From positions 1 through 64,000 of the forward strand of contig NVUL01000002.1 in NCBI GenBank assembly GCA_002401885.1: a stretch of 64,000 nt of DNA. The letters run 5' to 3'. The stretch comes from SAR86 cluster bacterium. Its GTDB lineage: Bacteria; Pseudomonadota; Gammaproteobacteria; Pseudomonadales; Pseudohongiellaceae. The position numbers were made by a program, and so were the translations under genes. This document shows positions 19,278-28,774 of this stretch, piece by piece; the stretch's first letter is position 1, and each line of letters opens with the position of its first letter. The notes beneath the pieces were generated by a model. It saw only the letters and a list, made by a program, of their open reading frames with translations, had not been told where the DNA came from and searched no databases.

Positions 19278-22031
19278 TTAGAAGTCCATTCTTATACGAG
19301 CGTAATAGAACGCCCCTTCAATGCCCCATGGAGTGGAACCCGTGTAGGCGTTACCAGAACCAATTGTGCCATCGAAGTTGTCGACATCATCTGCACCAGC
19401 TTCATCGAATACGTTGTTCGCACCGACTACGAAAGTGTAGTTGTCGTTCCAAGTGTATGCAGCTTCAACATCGAAGATGTTTTCGCCGTCATAGCAGTTG
19501 TCTATGAATCCAGCACAAGTAATGTTGTAGCCAGTGCCGTTAGAGCCACGAGCAGTTGTATCGCCGCTGAAATCAGCGTCAACCCAATCGTCGTAAGTGC
19601 GCAAACGTGCTAGGAAGCGGAAGTCACCAACAAAGTGGTTGTAAGTGAATACGCCGCGATTCTCTGGGTTGAAGTTCTCAAGATCAACAACTCGGTTACG
19701 GCTAACTTCCGAACCCGCGCTATCTACTTCAGTTTCAGTCCAGTTCCAGGCTGCTACAAACGTACCGTTACCTGCGTCTCCCCAATCCAGATCCCATGTA
19801 CCAACAAGATCGAGGCCAGTTGTAGTGGTTTCGAAATCGTTAGTGTAGAAGGATACTGAACTCAGGTCAGAGGCTCCAGGTACACCTAGCTCCTGTAGAC
19901 AGAGTGCTAGATTACCCGCAGGGTTGGCACGTGCACCAGGACAGGCTTGGCCGTCTGGTACAGGTAGACCTCGGATATCGATAGTACCTGTTTGTGAGAT
20001 ACGATCTTCCAACTCAATGACGAAGTAATCAACACTGACATTGATGTCCGGAGTTACATCCCAAACTAGACCCATTGAAAAGTTTGTTGCATCTTCAGCG
20101 GTCAGTTGTTCAGCTCCTAGGAACTGAGCGATTGGGTTAGTTGGTGGTATCTGACCCCGTTGCTGCAACTCACCGTCAACAGTAATCGTTGAAAGCTTAG
20201 TTACGTTTTCCTGACCAGGAGTCGGAGCGCGGAAGCCTGTGCTATACGATCCGCGTAAAGTAAGGACATCGTTTAGACGGTAACGACCTGCAAGCTTGTA
20301 GTTGCTGGTATCACCAAAGCTTTCGAAGTCTTCGTAGCGGAACGCTGCAGACGCTGTGAACGCATCTGTGATGTCGGCTTCAACCTCGGTATAGACCGCG
20401 TAGTTTGAGCGACCCCAAAGACCTGCTTGAGGTGGGCTGAAACCCGCAAAACCGTGCGCACCAATACTTAGGTTAGGCAGTGGCGTTACACCATCGCTGT
20501 AAGTATTCGAGCCGTCAACATTTTGGAAAGCGTACTGACCTGCTTCCCAAGAAGCTGATTCACCAATAATGGTTTCGAAACGCTCGTCACGCCACTCACC
20601 ACCGAATGCGATGCTTAGGTCGGAAGCTAGTCCATCAACTGGCATCGAGTAAACGAAGTCCGCGTTGAAGTTAGTTTCAGATTGAACATTCGATCCGATG
20701 TCGAAGTCTCTCTGCAGAGCGCCATTTACGATGCCGTTAGGTCCGTTGGATGGGTTCCAAGAGTTGTTCAGGAAGAAAGACACCTTGTTACGGCCGTAGC
20801 TCGCGCTGAAGTCGTAAGTGAAGTTGGGGCTGAACTCGCCGCGGATACCGGCAATAATGCTGGCGTCCTGCAAGTTACCGCCGAACTGCGGTGTATATCC
20901 ACCAGGAACAATCTGATTCATTACCCAACAGTTGCCAGGTAGTGAATTCAGTGCTGCTTCGTCAGCTGACACAAGCCCAGCATCGAGTAGTACACCATCG
21001 CTGCCGGAGCCTGGGCTAGATAAAGCTGGACAATTTGAAGTGACGCCAGTCTGGCCCGCTGCGATATTTGTATCTACAACTGCGCGGACGCCGTCGTTGG
21101 TATAAGTTCCGCTACGATTGTTTGGATTACGAAAGAAGAAACCGCCTTCTGTTTCGCGCTTTCCGTAGTTACCAAACGCATAAATTTCCTGAGTGTCTGA
21201 AAGCTCGATGCCGGAATTGAAGAATACGTTCCAGTTGTCGCGGTATTCAGGGCCACCCCAAACTTGTGCGTACGGCTGAACAACATTTGCGCGCTGTGCA
21301 GCGTTGCCGCTAGCTAGCAAAGTTGTGGCATCGGTACGTTGTAGCGAGCGGCTTGTTGCCTCTTGCTCACTCCAAGTACCTGTGATGTTCATGAAGCCAT
21401 CATCGCCTAGAGGTAGGCCGATGTTGCCCATGTATTGAGTTAGTTCGCCATCGCCTTCGCCAAACTCACCAGTACGTGCTTCTAAAGTGAAGCCATCTGG
21501 GTCGTCTTTGAGAACGAAGTTGATAACACCCGCGATCGCGTCAGAGCCGTATTGTGCAGCGGCGCCATCACGAAGAATTTCAGTTTGCTTAAAAGCCAGT
21601 GCAGGAATGGCTGAGATGTCAGCACCCTGTGAACCGGCTGATAGTGAACCACCGAGTTCGGCAATTACACCAGAACGGTGACGACGCTTGCCGTTCACCA
21701 AGACAAGAATATTGTCAGGTGGCAGTCCGCGTAGATTAGCTGGACGAACTAACGTCGCAGCATCCGATATTGAGTTTCGGCTAATGTTGAAAGACGGTAC
21801 AGACGTCTTCAGCATTTCATTTAGATCCGCGAAACCCATGTTATTGAACTCATCACCACTGATAACGTCGATTGGAACCGACGTATCAGATGCGCTACGT
21901 TGTGGACGTCGCGAACCGATGGTAACGATTTCCTCAACATCATCGGCTTGTTGTGCAAACACCATCGGCGTGTAGGCCGCTGGCGCTAGCAGTGCAAGCG
22001 CGATGGCTGTCGGAAGAATCCGTTTAGCCAT
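19278..22031 (-). CDS. TonB-dependent receptor
   Basis: Signal peptide, plug domain (PIDVISGDEFNNMGFADLNEMLKT...LRGLPPDNILVLVNGKRRH), beta-barrel, terminal aromatic residue (RIRMDF); start assigned to MAKRILP. Confidence 0.92.
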   Translation of the reverse strand: MAKRILPTAIALALLAPAAYTPMVFAQQADDVEEIVTIGSRRPQRSASDTSVPIDVISGDEFNNMGFADLNEMLKTSVPSFNISRNSISDAATLVRPANLRGLPPDNILVLVNGKRRHRSGVIAELGGSLSAGSQGADISAIPALAFKQTEILRDGAAAQYGSDAIAGVINFVLKDDPDGFTLEARTGEFGEGDGELTQYMGNIGLPLGDDGFMNITGTWSEQEATSRSLQRTDATTLLASGNAAQRANVVQPYAQVWGGPEYRDNWNVFFNSGIELSDTQEIYAFGNYGKRETEGGFFFRNPNNRSGTYTNDGVRAVVDTNIAAGQTGVTSNCPALSSPGSGSDGVLLDAGLVSADEAALNSLPGNCWVMNQIVPGGYTPQFGGNLQDASIIAGIRGEFSPNFTYDFSASYGRNKVSFFLNNSWNPSNGPNGIVNGALQRDFDIGSNVQSETNFNADFVYSMPVDGLASDLSIAFGGEWRDERFETIIGESASWEAGQYAFQNVDGSNTYSDGVTPLPNLSIGAHGFAGFSPPQAGLWGRSNYAVYTEVEADITDAFTASAAFRYEDFESFGDTSNYKLAGRYRLNDVLTLRGSYSTGFRAPTPGQENVTKLSTITVDGELQQRGQIPPTNPIAQFLGAEQLTAEDATNFSMGLVWDVTPDINVSVDYFVIELEDRISQTGTIDIRGLPVPDGQACPGARANPAGNLALCLQELGVPGASDLSSVSFYTNDFETTTTGLDLVGTWDLDWGDAGNGTFVAAWNWTETEVDSAGSEVSRNRVVDLENFNPENRGVFTYNHFVGDFRFLARLRTYDDWVDADFSGDTTARGSNGTGYNITCAGFIDNCYDGENIFDVEAAYTWNDNYTFVVGANNVFDEAGADDVDNFDGTIGSGNAYTGSTPWGIEGAFYYARIRMDF

Positions 22032-22243
22032 GTTAGGTCGTCTTGTCATTTACCTTCCCCTTTTCTATAGAAGTAAAGTTATTGTGCCTATCGAGCAGGC
22101 TTTAAATGAACTTAGCCGTTATGCACTTATCCTGAAATTGCCGAAGCGACTCCATACCGAATACGCGCGATAAACTGCGTAGTCGAAGAATATGTTTCTG
22201 AGGCTAAAAAGTCCAATAAACTCGCCGCCTTAGACTACCTGAC

Positions 22244-22280
22244 TACCGCTTAATTTTAGGGATTGCACCTAAAAGCGGTA
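22244..22280. promoter_or_regulatory. Inverted-repeat element upstream of the TonB receptor
   Basis: TACCGCT-taaT-TTTAGG-gattgca-CCTAAA-AGCGGTA, two nested complementary arms; partial second copy CTAAAAGAGCGGTA at 22310-22323. Confidence 0.4.
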
Positions 22281-22508
22281 ATTTGTCCTGTTAGCGTGCG
22301 AAAATGGTGCTAAAAGAGCGGTACATACGCCATCTGGAGGATTAATGCTCATTATTCACGCGGTGGTCTAGTTGCAGCGTAAAGAGGGTATTCTGGTCAA
22401 TATTTGCTCGATTGTGCTGTCGCGAAGGAGGGGCTATCTGCTATTTGGTATTGACCTGAATAGCCGCTTCCGCATAGCATGAGTTCACTACCGAGGTAGA
22501 CAGTTAGA

Positions 22509-22541
22509 AACCCTCGCTCCAGTCGGAGTGGGGGTTTTTTG
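22509..22541 (+). terminator. Terminator-like hairpin with T-tract, upstream of the hydrolase gene at 22572
   Basis: aCCCtcgCTCC-agtc-GGAGtgGGGgTTTTTTG. Confidence 0.55.
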
Positions 22542-22571
22542 TTTGGGAAATCGCAATTCGAGGAACATGCC

Positions 22572-23360
22572 ATGACTGACGACTCCAATACAGTAAATCC
22601 ATTGTTTAGCAATCCTCTGGTCTACCAATTGCCTTATGCGGGTAATGTGCGAGAGGGCATCAGCTATGTAGATGATGCTAGGACTTTCGACATCTATCTC
22701 CCGGAGCAGCTCGAAGGGCCGGCACCTGTGGTGGTGCTCGTGACGGGATATCCAGATCCGGGGTTTGAAGAGCGAGTAGGCATGAAGCAGATGCAGATTC
22801 AGGCCTATAAGGACTGGGCAAAACTGTTGGCGGCTAGCGGCATGGCGGCCGTAATTTACAGCAATGTCGAGCCCGTAGAAGACGCCTTTACGCTGCTGGA
22901 TTTCCTGCGCTCTGAGGCGGATCAGCTGCAGATTGATCCTGCGCGGATCGCTGTTTGGTCCTGCTCTGGCAACGTGCCGAATGCAATTAATGTGCTGCAC
23001 AAAGATAGCGCTGTGCGCTGCGGGGCTTTGCTATACGGGTTTATGTTGGACGCGGTGGATTCCTCCGTGCTGCAAGAAACAGCGCAGACCTTCGGCTTTG
23101 CGAACCCCCACGAGGGCATGGAAAACTTCCCTGAGAATACACCTATCTTGGTTATTCGCGCGGGTAAGGACGAGTTTCCTGGCTTGAATGAATCCATCGA
23201 TAACTTCGAGGCGGAGGCAGTTGCTCGTAATAGCCCGGTGAGCGTTATTCGCTATCCAGAGGGAGTGCATGCCTTCGATTGTCTCGATGATTCGCAGCGC
23301 TCGATAGAGATGGTCAAACTCTGCGTTGGCTTTCTGCGGTTGCGACTAAACGTTTATTGA
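22572..23360 (+). CDS. Alpha/beta hydrolase (dienelactone hydrolase-like)
   Basis: PAPVVVLVTGYPDPG, WSCSGNVPNAI nucleophile region, VIRYPEGVHAFD catalytic His region; start at internal ATG (MTDDSN). Confidence 0.8.
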   Translation: MTDDSNTVNPLFSNPLVYQLPYAGNVREGISYVDDARTFDIYLPEQLEGPAPVVVLVTGYPDPGFEERVGMKQMQIQAYKDWAKLLAASGMAAVIYSNVEPVEDAFTLLDFLRSEADQLQIDPARIAVWSCSGNVPNAINVLHKDSAVRCGALLYGFMLDAVDSSVLQETAQTFGFANPHEGMENFPENTPILVIRAGKDEFPGLNESIDNFEAEAVARNSPVSVIRYPEGVHAFDCLDDSQRSIEMVKLCVGFLRLRLNVY

Positions 23361-23568
23361 TCGGATTGCTCTCTGTAGTCGGCGGTCTGTAGCCATGGCT
23401 CGCCAGAGCGTGCACTAAGTGATGTACCTGCTGGCGGATATTTGATTAAATACCGAGCAGTTTCCTGAGGCACTTGATGATTCCCCGAGGTTCCAGTTTT
23501 TAGATGTAGGATTTACTAGTCAGTAGAAGAAAACTAGTAGAAGAACTCAAAATAGGAAAACAATAATA

Positions 23569-25596
23569 ATGCAGTTCTGTCGCTCCCTGAAGTTGTTACT
23601 CAGCACCTTGATTCGCCTGTCTACCTTCCTCGTAACTCTTATGTTATTCCCAGTTGTTGGTTTCGCGCAGGCGGGGTTGACCGAGGCAGATATTTCGCTG
23701 TTGAAGAGAGTCATGCCTGACGCTGCCAGCTTTTCCGAGAAGGCGGGTGATCCGCCGGTCTATAGAGCATTTGGCGCAGCAGAGCAGGGCGGTGAGGGTG
23801 AGCTGATCGGTTATTTATTCGAGACGCCAGACTATCCGCCCGAAGAGATCGGCTACAGTGCACCCATAGAAGTGTTGGTTGGAATGGATCTCGAGGGAAT
23901 GCTGTCGGGAATAGAGGTTCTGTACTATCGGGAATCGTATAAAAGTATTCGTGGCGATTTCATTAATTCTGAGCGTTTTCCCAATCAATTCGAAGGTATG
24001 TCCGTATCCGATGGCTTCCGTGTCGGTCGCGACCTTGATGGTGTCTCGCGCGCCACGATCACCAGCTGGGCTACATCGCGCGGCATTCGCAACGCGGCGC
24101 GCAGAGTTGCTCGGAGCTATCTGAGGGACTCCGAGTTTGTCGCTAACGCAAACAGCGGTGAAGCTGCACTGAAAATCTTGGAAGCGCAGTCTTGGGAGGA
24201 AATGCGGGAGTCTGGGCTAGTCAAAGAATTTCCAATCGTGCTCGAAGATCTCACGGAATTAAATCTTACCCTCGCGTTTATGGGAAATGAGGCTTTAGGT
24301 GAGCTCTTGGTTGGGGCCGATGACTATTCGCGCGCCGAGAGGGAGGCGAGTAACAGGGTGCCAGATGGCAGCATGTTGCTGGTCGGTATAGCGGGTAATG
24401 CATCTACGCCCTTTCGGCAGGAACGTCTAGCGATAATTCAGGGCGACGAAGTGTATAACGTCGAGCGCCGTCGCTTTGTCTATGTTGGCAGTGCCGATAG
24501 CGGCAGAATAGCGAGCAAGGTAAGGTTTGCCGGCGCGATCGTCTTGTCTAGTGACATTGACCTGAGTCAGCCCTTTACTGTGCTGTATGACACCGGTGTT
24601 CAGGTTGAGGCCATTGAGGAACTCGCACAAGTCGACTATCAGGTTCCGCCAGTCACTTTTGCGTTGGCTACGGGAGCTCCCTTACCGGCAGAGTTTTTGC
24701 CGCGATCTGCGAGCCCGTTTCCCGAGTTTGATGATTTCGAAGAAGTAGACGAGGGTGTAGTCGCAACCTTGATCAATAGTGCGCCGCCGGCGGAAGTGTT
24801 TGCTCTGTTGCTTCTCTTCGCGATGGTGATGACGGCATTCTTGCGCAAGAGTTCGACAATTCGCTGGGTGACTCTCGCCTATACTCTGTTTTATCTTGGG
24901 TTCTATAACGGCACCTTTCTCTCGGTGTCACATATCACCAATGGACTAAAGCAGGGGCCATCTCTGTTCTTGAACGATTTGCCGCTATTGTTGATCGTCG
25001 TCTTTACGATTGTTACTACATTGTTCTGGGGTAGGGTATTTTGTTCTTCGCTATGTCCGTTCGGGGCCTTGCAGGACTTTATTACTCGCATCATGCCGAA
25101 GAAGTGGCAACTTAAAGTGCCTCAGGCGATTCATGATAAGGCGCTCTATATTAAATACGGTATTTTGGCGCTTCTTGTGGTGACGTCGCTGACATTCAGT
25201 GACCTGAGTCTGTTTCAATACTTCGAGCCTTTCGGCACAATTTTTTACATCAGTCGTTCTATGGTTTTATGGAGCATACTGGCAGCGTTCCTGTTGGCCT
25301 CGATGTTTATTAGCCGATTCTATTGCCGTTACGCCTGCCCACTAGGCGCTGCTCTCGGCGTCACTTCCTTTCTCTCTCCGTTTCGTATCAATCGTGTTAA
25401 GCAGTGTGAAGTGTGCATGGTTTGTGAGAAGAGTTGTCCGACTGGCGCTATTCGTGGCCCTGAGATTGACTTCAAGGAGTGTGTGCGTTGTGATATTTGC
25501 GAGAGCAAGCTGATAACAAAGGCGGGAGTCTGTAAGCACACGGTAGAAGATGTGATGGCACGTCATAAAACTTGGACGCCTGTCACCGTTACTTAG
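23569..25596 (+). CDS. NosR/NirI-family FMN-binding and 4Fe-4S membrane protein
   Basis: FMN-binding domain with DGVSRATITS; several TM helices; CSSLCPFGALQDF and CRYACPLGAALG; ferredoxin motif CEVCMVCEKSCPTGAI. Confidence 0.85.
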   Translation: MQFCRSLKLLLSTLIRLSTFLVTLMLFPVVGFAQAGLTEADISLLKRVMPDAASFSEKAGDPPVYRAFGAAEQGGEGELIGYLFETPDYPPEEIGYSAPIEVLVGMDLEGMLSGIEVLYYRESYKSIRGDFINSERFPNQFEGMSVSDGFRVGRDLDGVSRATITSWATSRGIRNAARRVARSYLRDSEFVANANSGEAALKILEAQSWEEMRESGLVKEFPIVLEDLTELNLTLAFMGNEALGELLVGADDYSRAEREASNRVPDGSMLLVGIAGNASTPFRQERLAIIQGDEVYNVERRRFVYVGSADSGRIASKVRFAGAIVLSSDIDLSQPFTVLYDTGVQVEAIEELAQVDYQVPPVTFALATGAPLPAEFLPRSASPFPEFDDFEEVDEGVVATLINSAPPAEVFALLLLFAMVMTAFLRKSSTIRWVTLAYTLFYLGFYNGTFLSVSHITNGLKQGPSLFLNDLPLLLIVVFTIVTTLFWGRVFCSSLCPFGALQDFITRIMPKKWQLKVPQAIHDKALYIKYGILALLVVTSLTFSDLSLFQYFEPFGTIFYISRSMVLWSILAAFLLASMFISRFYCRYACPLGAALGVTSFLSPFRINRVKQCEVCMVCEKSCPTGAIRGPEIDFKECVRCDICESKLITKAGVCKHTVEDVMARHKTWTPVTVT

Positions 25597-25640
25597 ATTC
25601 TAGCAAGCAATGAGCGTACACAAAAAGCACAAGCCAAAAA

Positions 25641-25669
25641 AAAGACCCACCGTTCTGCGGTGGGTCTTT
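25641..25669. terminator. Terminator between convergent genes
   Basis: AAAGACCCACCG-ttctg-CGGTGGGTCTTT perfect 12-bp arms, with an eight-T tract on the - strand. Confidence 0.85.
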
Positions 25670-25698
25670 GTCTGAATCACTCTCGAACTCTATATCGA

Positions 25699-27087
25699 CT
25701 AATCGCTGTCTTCGGTCAGCCAGTTCAAGTCGTCTTCACTCTGATCCAGCAGGTTTGCGCGCTCGCGACGAGCCTGCTCTTCTTTCTGCGCTGTCTCTAG
25801 AATATCGGCCGGGATGTCGTTGCCTACGATGATGCCGCGCTTGGTGGTTGGCGCAAAGTAGATGCGCGCGTTTGCCATCTCATCGGTAGTCTCGGGGCCG
25901 TATTCAACGGCCGCGTTAGAGTCAGGATTCCAGCGATTCTGTGTAGAGTTATCGAACCACCAGCTCATATGCATGACCGAGCCGGCCGGCAGGAACTTGG
26001 GCTCCTGATACTCGTACAAGAACTGCCAATTGAAGTCGTAGTCGGGCACCCATAGCAAGGTTTCTCTCTCGCCGTCGGGATACTCCACCTCGTAACGCAT
26101 GGCCTTGCCCCGGTAGTGCATGTGCGGGCCCATCGATAGCAAATAAATATCTTCTTCTATCTCGTGTGTGTTGGTTACCTTGTAGTTGGGGTCACCCGGT
26201 GGGATGGTCCAGCCGCTATGAGGTAATAGATTCGTTTCGACGACGTGATCGATGACGGTGCCATCTTCATAGAAGACGAATCCGGCGCGGGTCATGTCAG
26301 TTATTGCCGTGCCTTCGCCCGGGTCCTTGTGGTAGTGCATGTTCACGGTGATGAATGGGTCTTCCGGCATGAGTACGCCCCAGCCTTCGGGATAGGTAAA
26401 CGGGCCGCGACCGGGAACGCCGACTCCCATATGACTGGATACTATGTGATGGACCCAGGGTCCGCCGGGAGCGAGTTCGGCTTTGGAGACCCACTTGGGC
26501 TCTGTGTGTGCGCCTTCGGGAACCGGCATCTGTACTGTGGGTTGCCAATCCATAATGTCATCTTTTACATAGACTGGTCGATCGAATTGCACGACTAAAT
26601 CAGGATCGCCAATCCACCACCCAGACTCGGGAAAGGCAGTACTGCCTGCCTCGGCAACGAGGCCTGAGTTGTCAGCGGCATCGGCAGGGTTGCCCTCCAG
26701 TGCGCCACCATCTACCCAAGCAACAAGCATGGCTAGCTCATTGTCTTCGATATAGCGTTCGTCTTTGAACTCGCCGCGATGGCGATCGTGAGCACCCCAT
26801 GGTGGCATGTAACCAGTGATCAGCGCGTTCTTAATCATCGGCGCCCAGAGCTTAGCCTGGTCGTAATCCATCAGCGACATCGGTGCGGTTATACCCCCAA
26901 CCTTGGGCCCGTCTGGCTGGTGACAGGCGACGCAATTCTTCTGAAACAAAGGAAGCGCATCGGCATAGAACGTCGGTGCTGAATCCTGTGCTGATACCAT
27001 AGAGGACAACAGTAGGGTGCTGAATCCAGTAAGTAGGGCAGATGCGGGTAGTGCTTTTAAGAATAGGGAGCGAGTTGTGAGTTTCAT
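25699..27087 (-). CDS. Secreted cytochrome c / copper type II monooxygenase-like protein
   Basis: Signal peptide, CVACHQPDG heme site, HHIVSSHMG, GPHMHYRGKAMRYE and VMHMSWWFDNS motifs. Confidence 0.75.
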   Translation of the reverse strand: MKLTTRSLFLKALPASALLTGFSTLLLSSMVSAQDSAPTFYADALPLFQKNCVACHQPDGPKVGGITAPMSLMDYDQAKLWAPMIKNALITGYMPPWGAHDRHRGEFKDERYIEDNELAMLVAWVDGGALEGNPADAADNSGLVAEAGSTAFPESGWWIGDPDLVVQFDRPVYVKDDIMDWQPTVQMPVPEGAHTEPKWVSKAELAPGGPWVHHIVSSHMGVGVPGRGPFTYPEGWGVLMPEDPFITVNMHYHKDPGEGTAITDMTRAGFVFYEDGTVIDHVVETNLLPHSGWTIPPGDPNYKVTNTHEIEEDIYLLSMGPHMHYRGKAMRYEVEYPDGERETLLWVPDYDFNWQFLYEYQEPKFLPAGSVMHMSWWFDNSTQNRWNPDSNAAVEYGPETTDEMANARIYFAPTTKRGIIVGNDIPADILETAQKEEQARRERANLLDQSEDDLNWLTEDSD

Positions 27088-27491
27088 GACGGGCTCTTCT
27101 TGTTGATTTGTACCCAAGAGACTAATCGTAAAACTCAAAAATGTCTAACAATTACGGGCTTAGCTGCCGTTTTACGGGTCGAGCTGATAATCGGAAATAC
27201 CGATGAAATCAATCGATATTACTCATTTTACCAATGCATAGCGCTTGGATAAGATAAAATCATTGTGAAGCAGACCTTAGTTCGGCCTCTCAGTAGCAGT
27301 GAAAATTGGGCCGTTTTCGTTTGTAGGCAATCTCCATAGGTACTGCCCGCAGTACCCTTCTATGCGGTGGTGTGACGCGTACTGCTCCCTTCAACTAGGG
27401 TGACAGGCAGCGAACACCGCCGTTTTTTTTGCCCGAGGCATACAGATTGATTCGCTGAACTTGAACTGCAGCGAAGTAATTTTCAGTTCTG

Positions 27492-28616
27492 CTAGCGAGA
27501 CCAGGGGTCGTCCATCGCAGCAAAGAATTCTTGATGGCCAGCGATGATGCGTTTTGTATCTTCTGGATCTGGTGTGGTGGTCCAATCGTTGCGCTTGAAG
27601 GTCCCTCCCAATAAAATGCCATCCTTGCGCGGGAACATATACAGACCACCATTGCCCACTGTCATGTAGTCGATCTCTTCCTGCGGCAACAAGAAACTAA
27701 GCTGTCCCTTGATCGGCATGAGCTCATCATCTGGGAATATATTGCGCGAGCCTAGCCCTGTGCAATTGATGAGCACTGGCTCGGAAAGGCTCAAGGCATC
27801 ATCTTGCCCCTTAAACTCTCTGATCACGATCTCGCCACCTGCTGCATAGAAGTCTTGCATCATGGCGGGAAGATAGATCGCCGGTTCGATCAACATCGTG
27901 TCGTAGTGGCGAACATAGTCGGCCGGAAACGGGTGCTGATTGGCTGACAAATCCCGAAGTTCGGGATACATATCGGCATAGCGATCGTTGAAGTTGTCCG
28001 CCTCCGGCGGCTGGCTTGCTATCGAATAGTTGCTAATCCAACGCACGCCGTACCGAGGGCCTGCAAGGTTTTGAAAATAACGGTAGGCGTGACGCATAGC
28101 CGCTTCGAACTGTGCTTCGAACTGAGGAGTTACTTTGTCATCGTCGTAGACTGAAGTAGGTGACCACTGACCACCAGCGATATTGGATGTCGTGTTGGGT
28201 GGCAAGTCTCGCGTGTAGATAGTTACAATCCATCCGCGATCCTGCAACAATCGAGCGGCTGAAAGGCCCACAGCACCGGCGCCAAGAACCGCACAGCGGC
28301 GGTGTGCGCTCTGTTCGGCCAATTCCATAGCGAGATACGATGTCCCCCCGGACAGTGTTATGCCGCCACCGCCATGACCGTAGTTATGTATCACAGTCTT
28401 GTCGCCGAATGATTCAGCCTCCAAGCGGAATCCTGAGGGGCGAAAGGGACGTGAACCAGCAATAGTTCTAATCACTCGCTCCGGCGAGACGATGACTCTC
28501 CGTAGCGGGAGTCCAGAAGGCGTAAAATTGCGGGCTGAGGTTCTCGGACCGCTGCTGCAAGCAGAGGCTAACGGAGCGAGTGCCATGCCCTGAAGGAGTG
28601 TGCGTCTGCTGGTCAT
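27492..28616 (-). CDS. FAD-dependent oxidoreductase (D-amino-acid oxidase-like), exported
   Basis: SRRTLLQGMALAPLASACSS export signal; ALGAGAVGLSAARLLQDRGWIVTIYTRD FAD site; C-terminal DAO domain. Confidence 0.85.
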   Translation of the reverse strand: MTSRRTLLQGMALAPLASACSSGPRTSARNFTPSGLPLRRVIVSPERVIRTIAGSRPFRPSGFRLEAESFGDKTVIHNYGHGGGGITLSGGTSYLAMELAEQSAHRRCAVLGAGAVGLSAARLLQDRGWIVTIYTRDLPPNTTSNIAGGQWSPTSVYDDDKVTPQFEAQFEAAMRHAYRYFQNLAGPRYGVRWISNYSIASQPPEADNFNDRYADMYPELRDLSANQHPFPADYVRHYDTMLIEPAIYLPAMMQDFYAAGGEIVIREFKGQDDALSLSEPVLINCTGLGSRNIFPDDELMPIKGQLSFLLPQEEIDYMTVGNGGLYMFPRKDGILLGGTFKRNDWTTTPDPEDTKRIIAGHQEFFAAMDDPWSR

Positions 28617-28709
28617 ATCCGTTTCCACTGGCTAAATCGACTGCGCTTGAGCATAGCGCAGCACAAGGGATAAGTTAAATTGCCTGTTGTTACTCTAGGC
28701 CTACAAGAA

Positions 28710-28746
28710 GAAAGCGCTAGATCAATGTGATTGATCTAGCGCTTTC
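28710..28746 (-). terminator. Strong hairpin, probable terminator of the esterase gene
   Basis: GAAAGCGCTAGATCAA-tgtga-TTGATCTAGCGCTTTC, perfect 16-bp arms, just 3' of the gene at 28775. Confidence 0.65.
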
Positions 28747-28774
28747 AGTATGGTGCCCGTAAAGAGTTTAGAAT

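Noticed and set aside
22488-23000. 170-aa - strand ORF opposite the dienelactone-hydrolase-like gene
   Set aside because: Shadow ORF; the + strand frame has clear hydrolase motifs.
27392-27440. Possible terminator at the CCGCCGTTTTTTTT tract
   Set aside because: T-tract present but no convincing stem precedes it.
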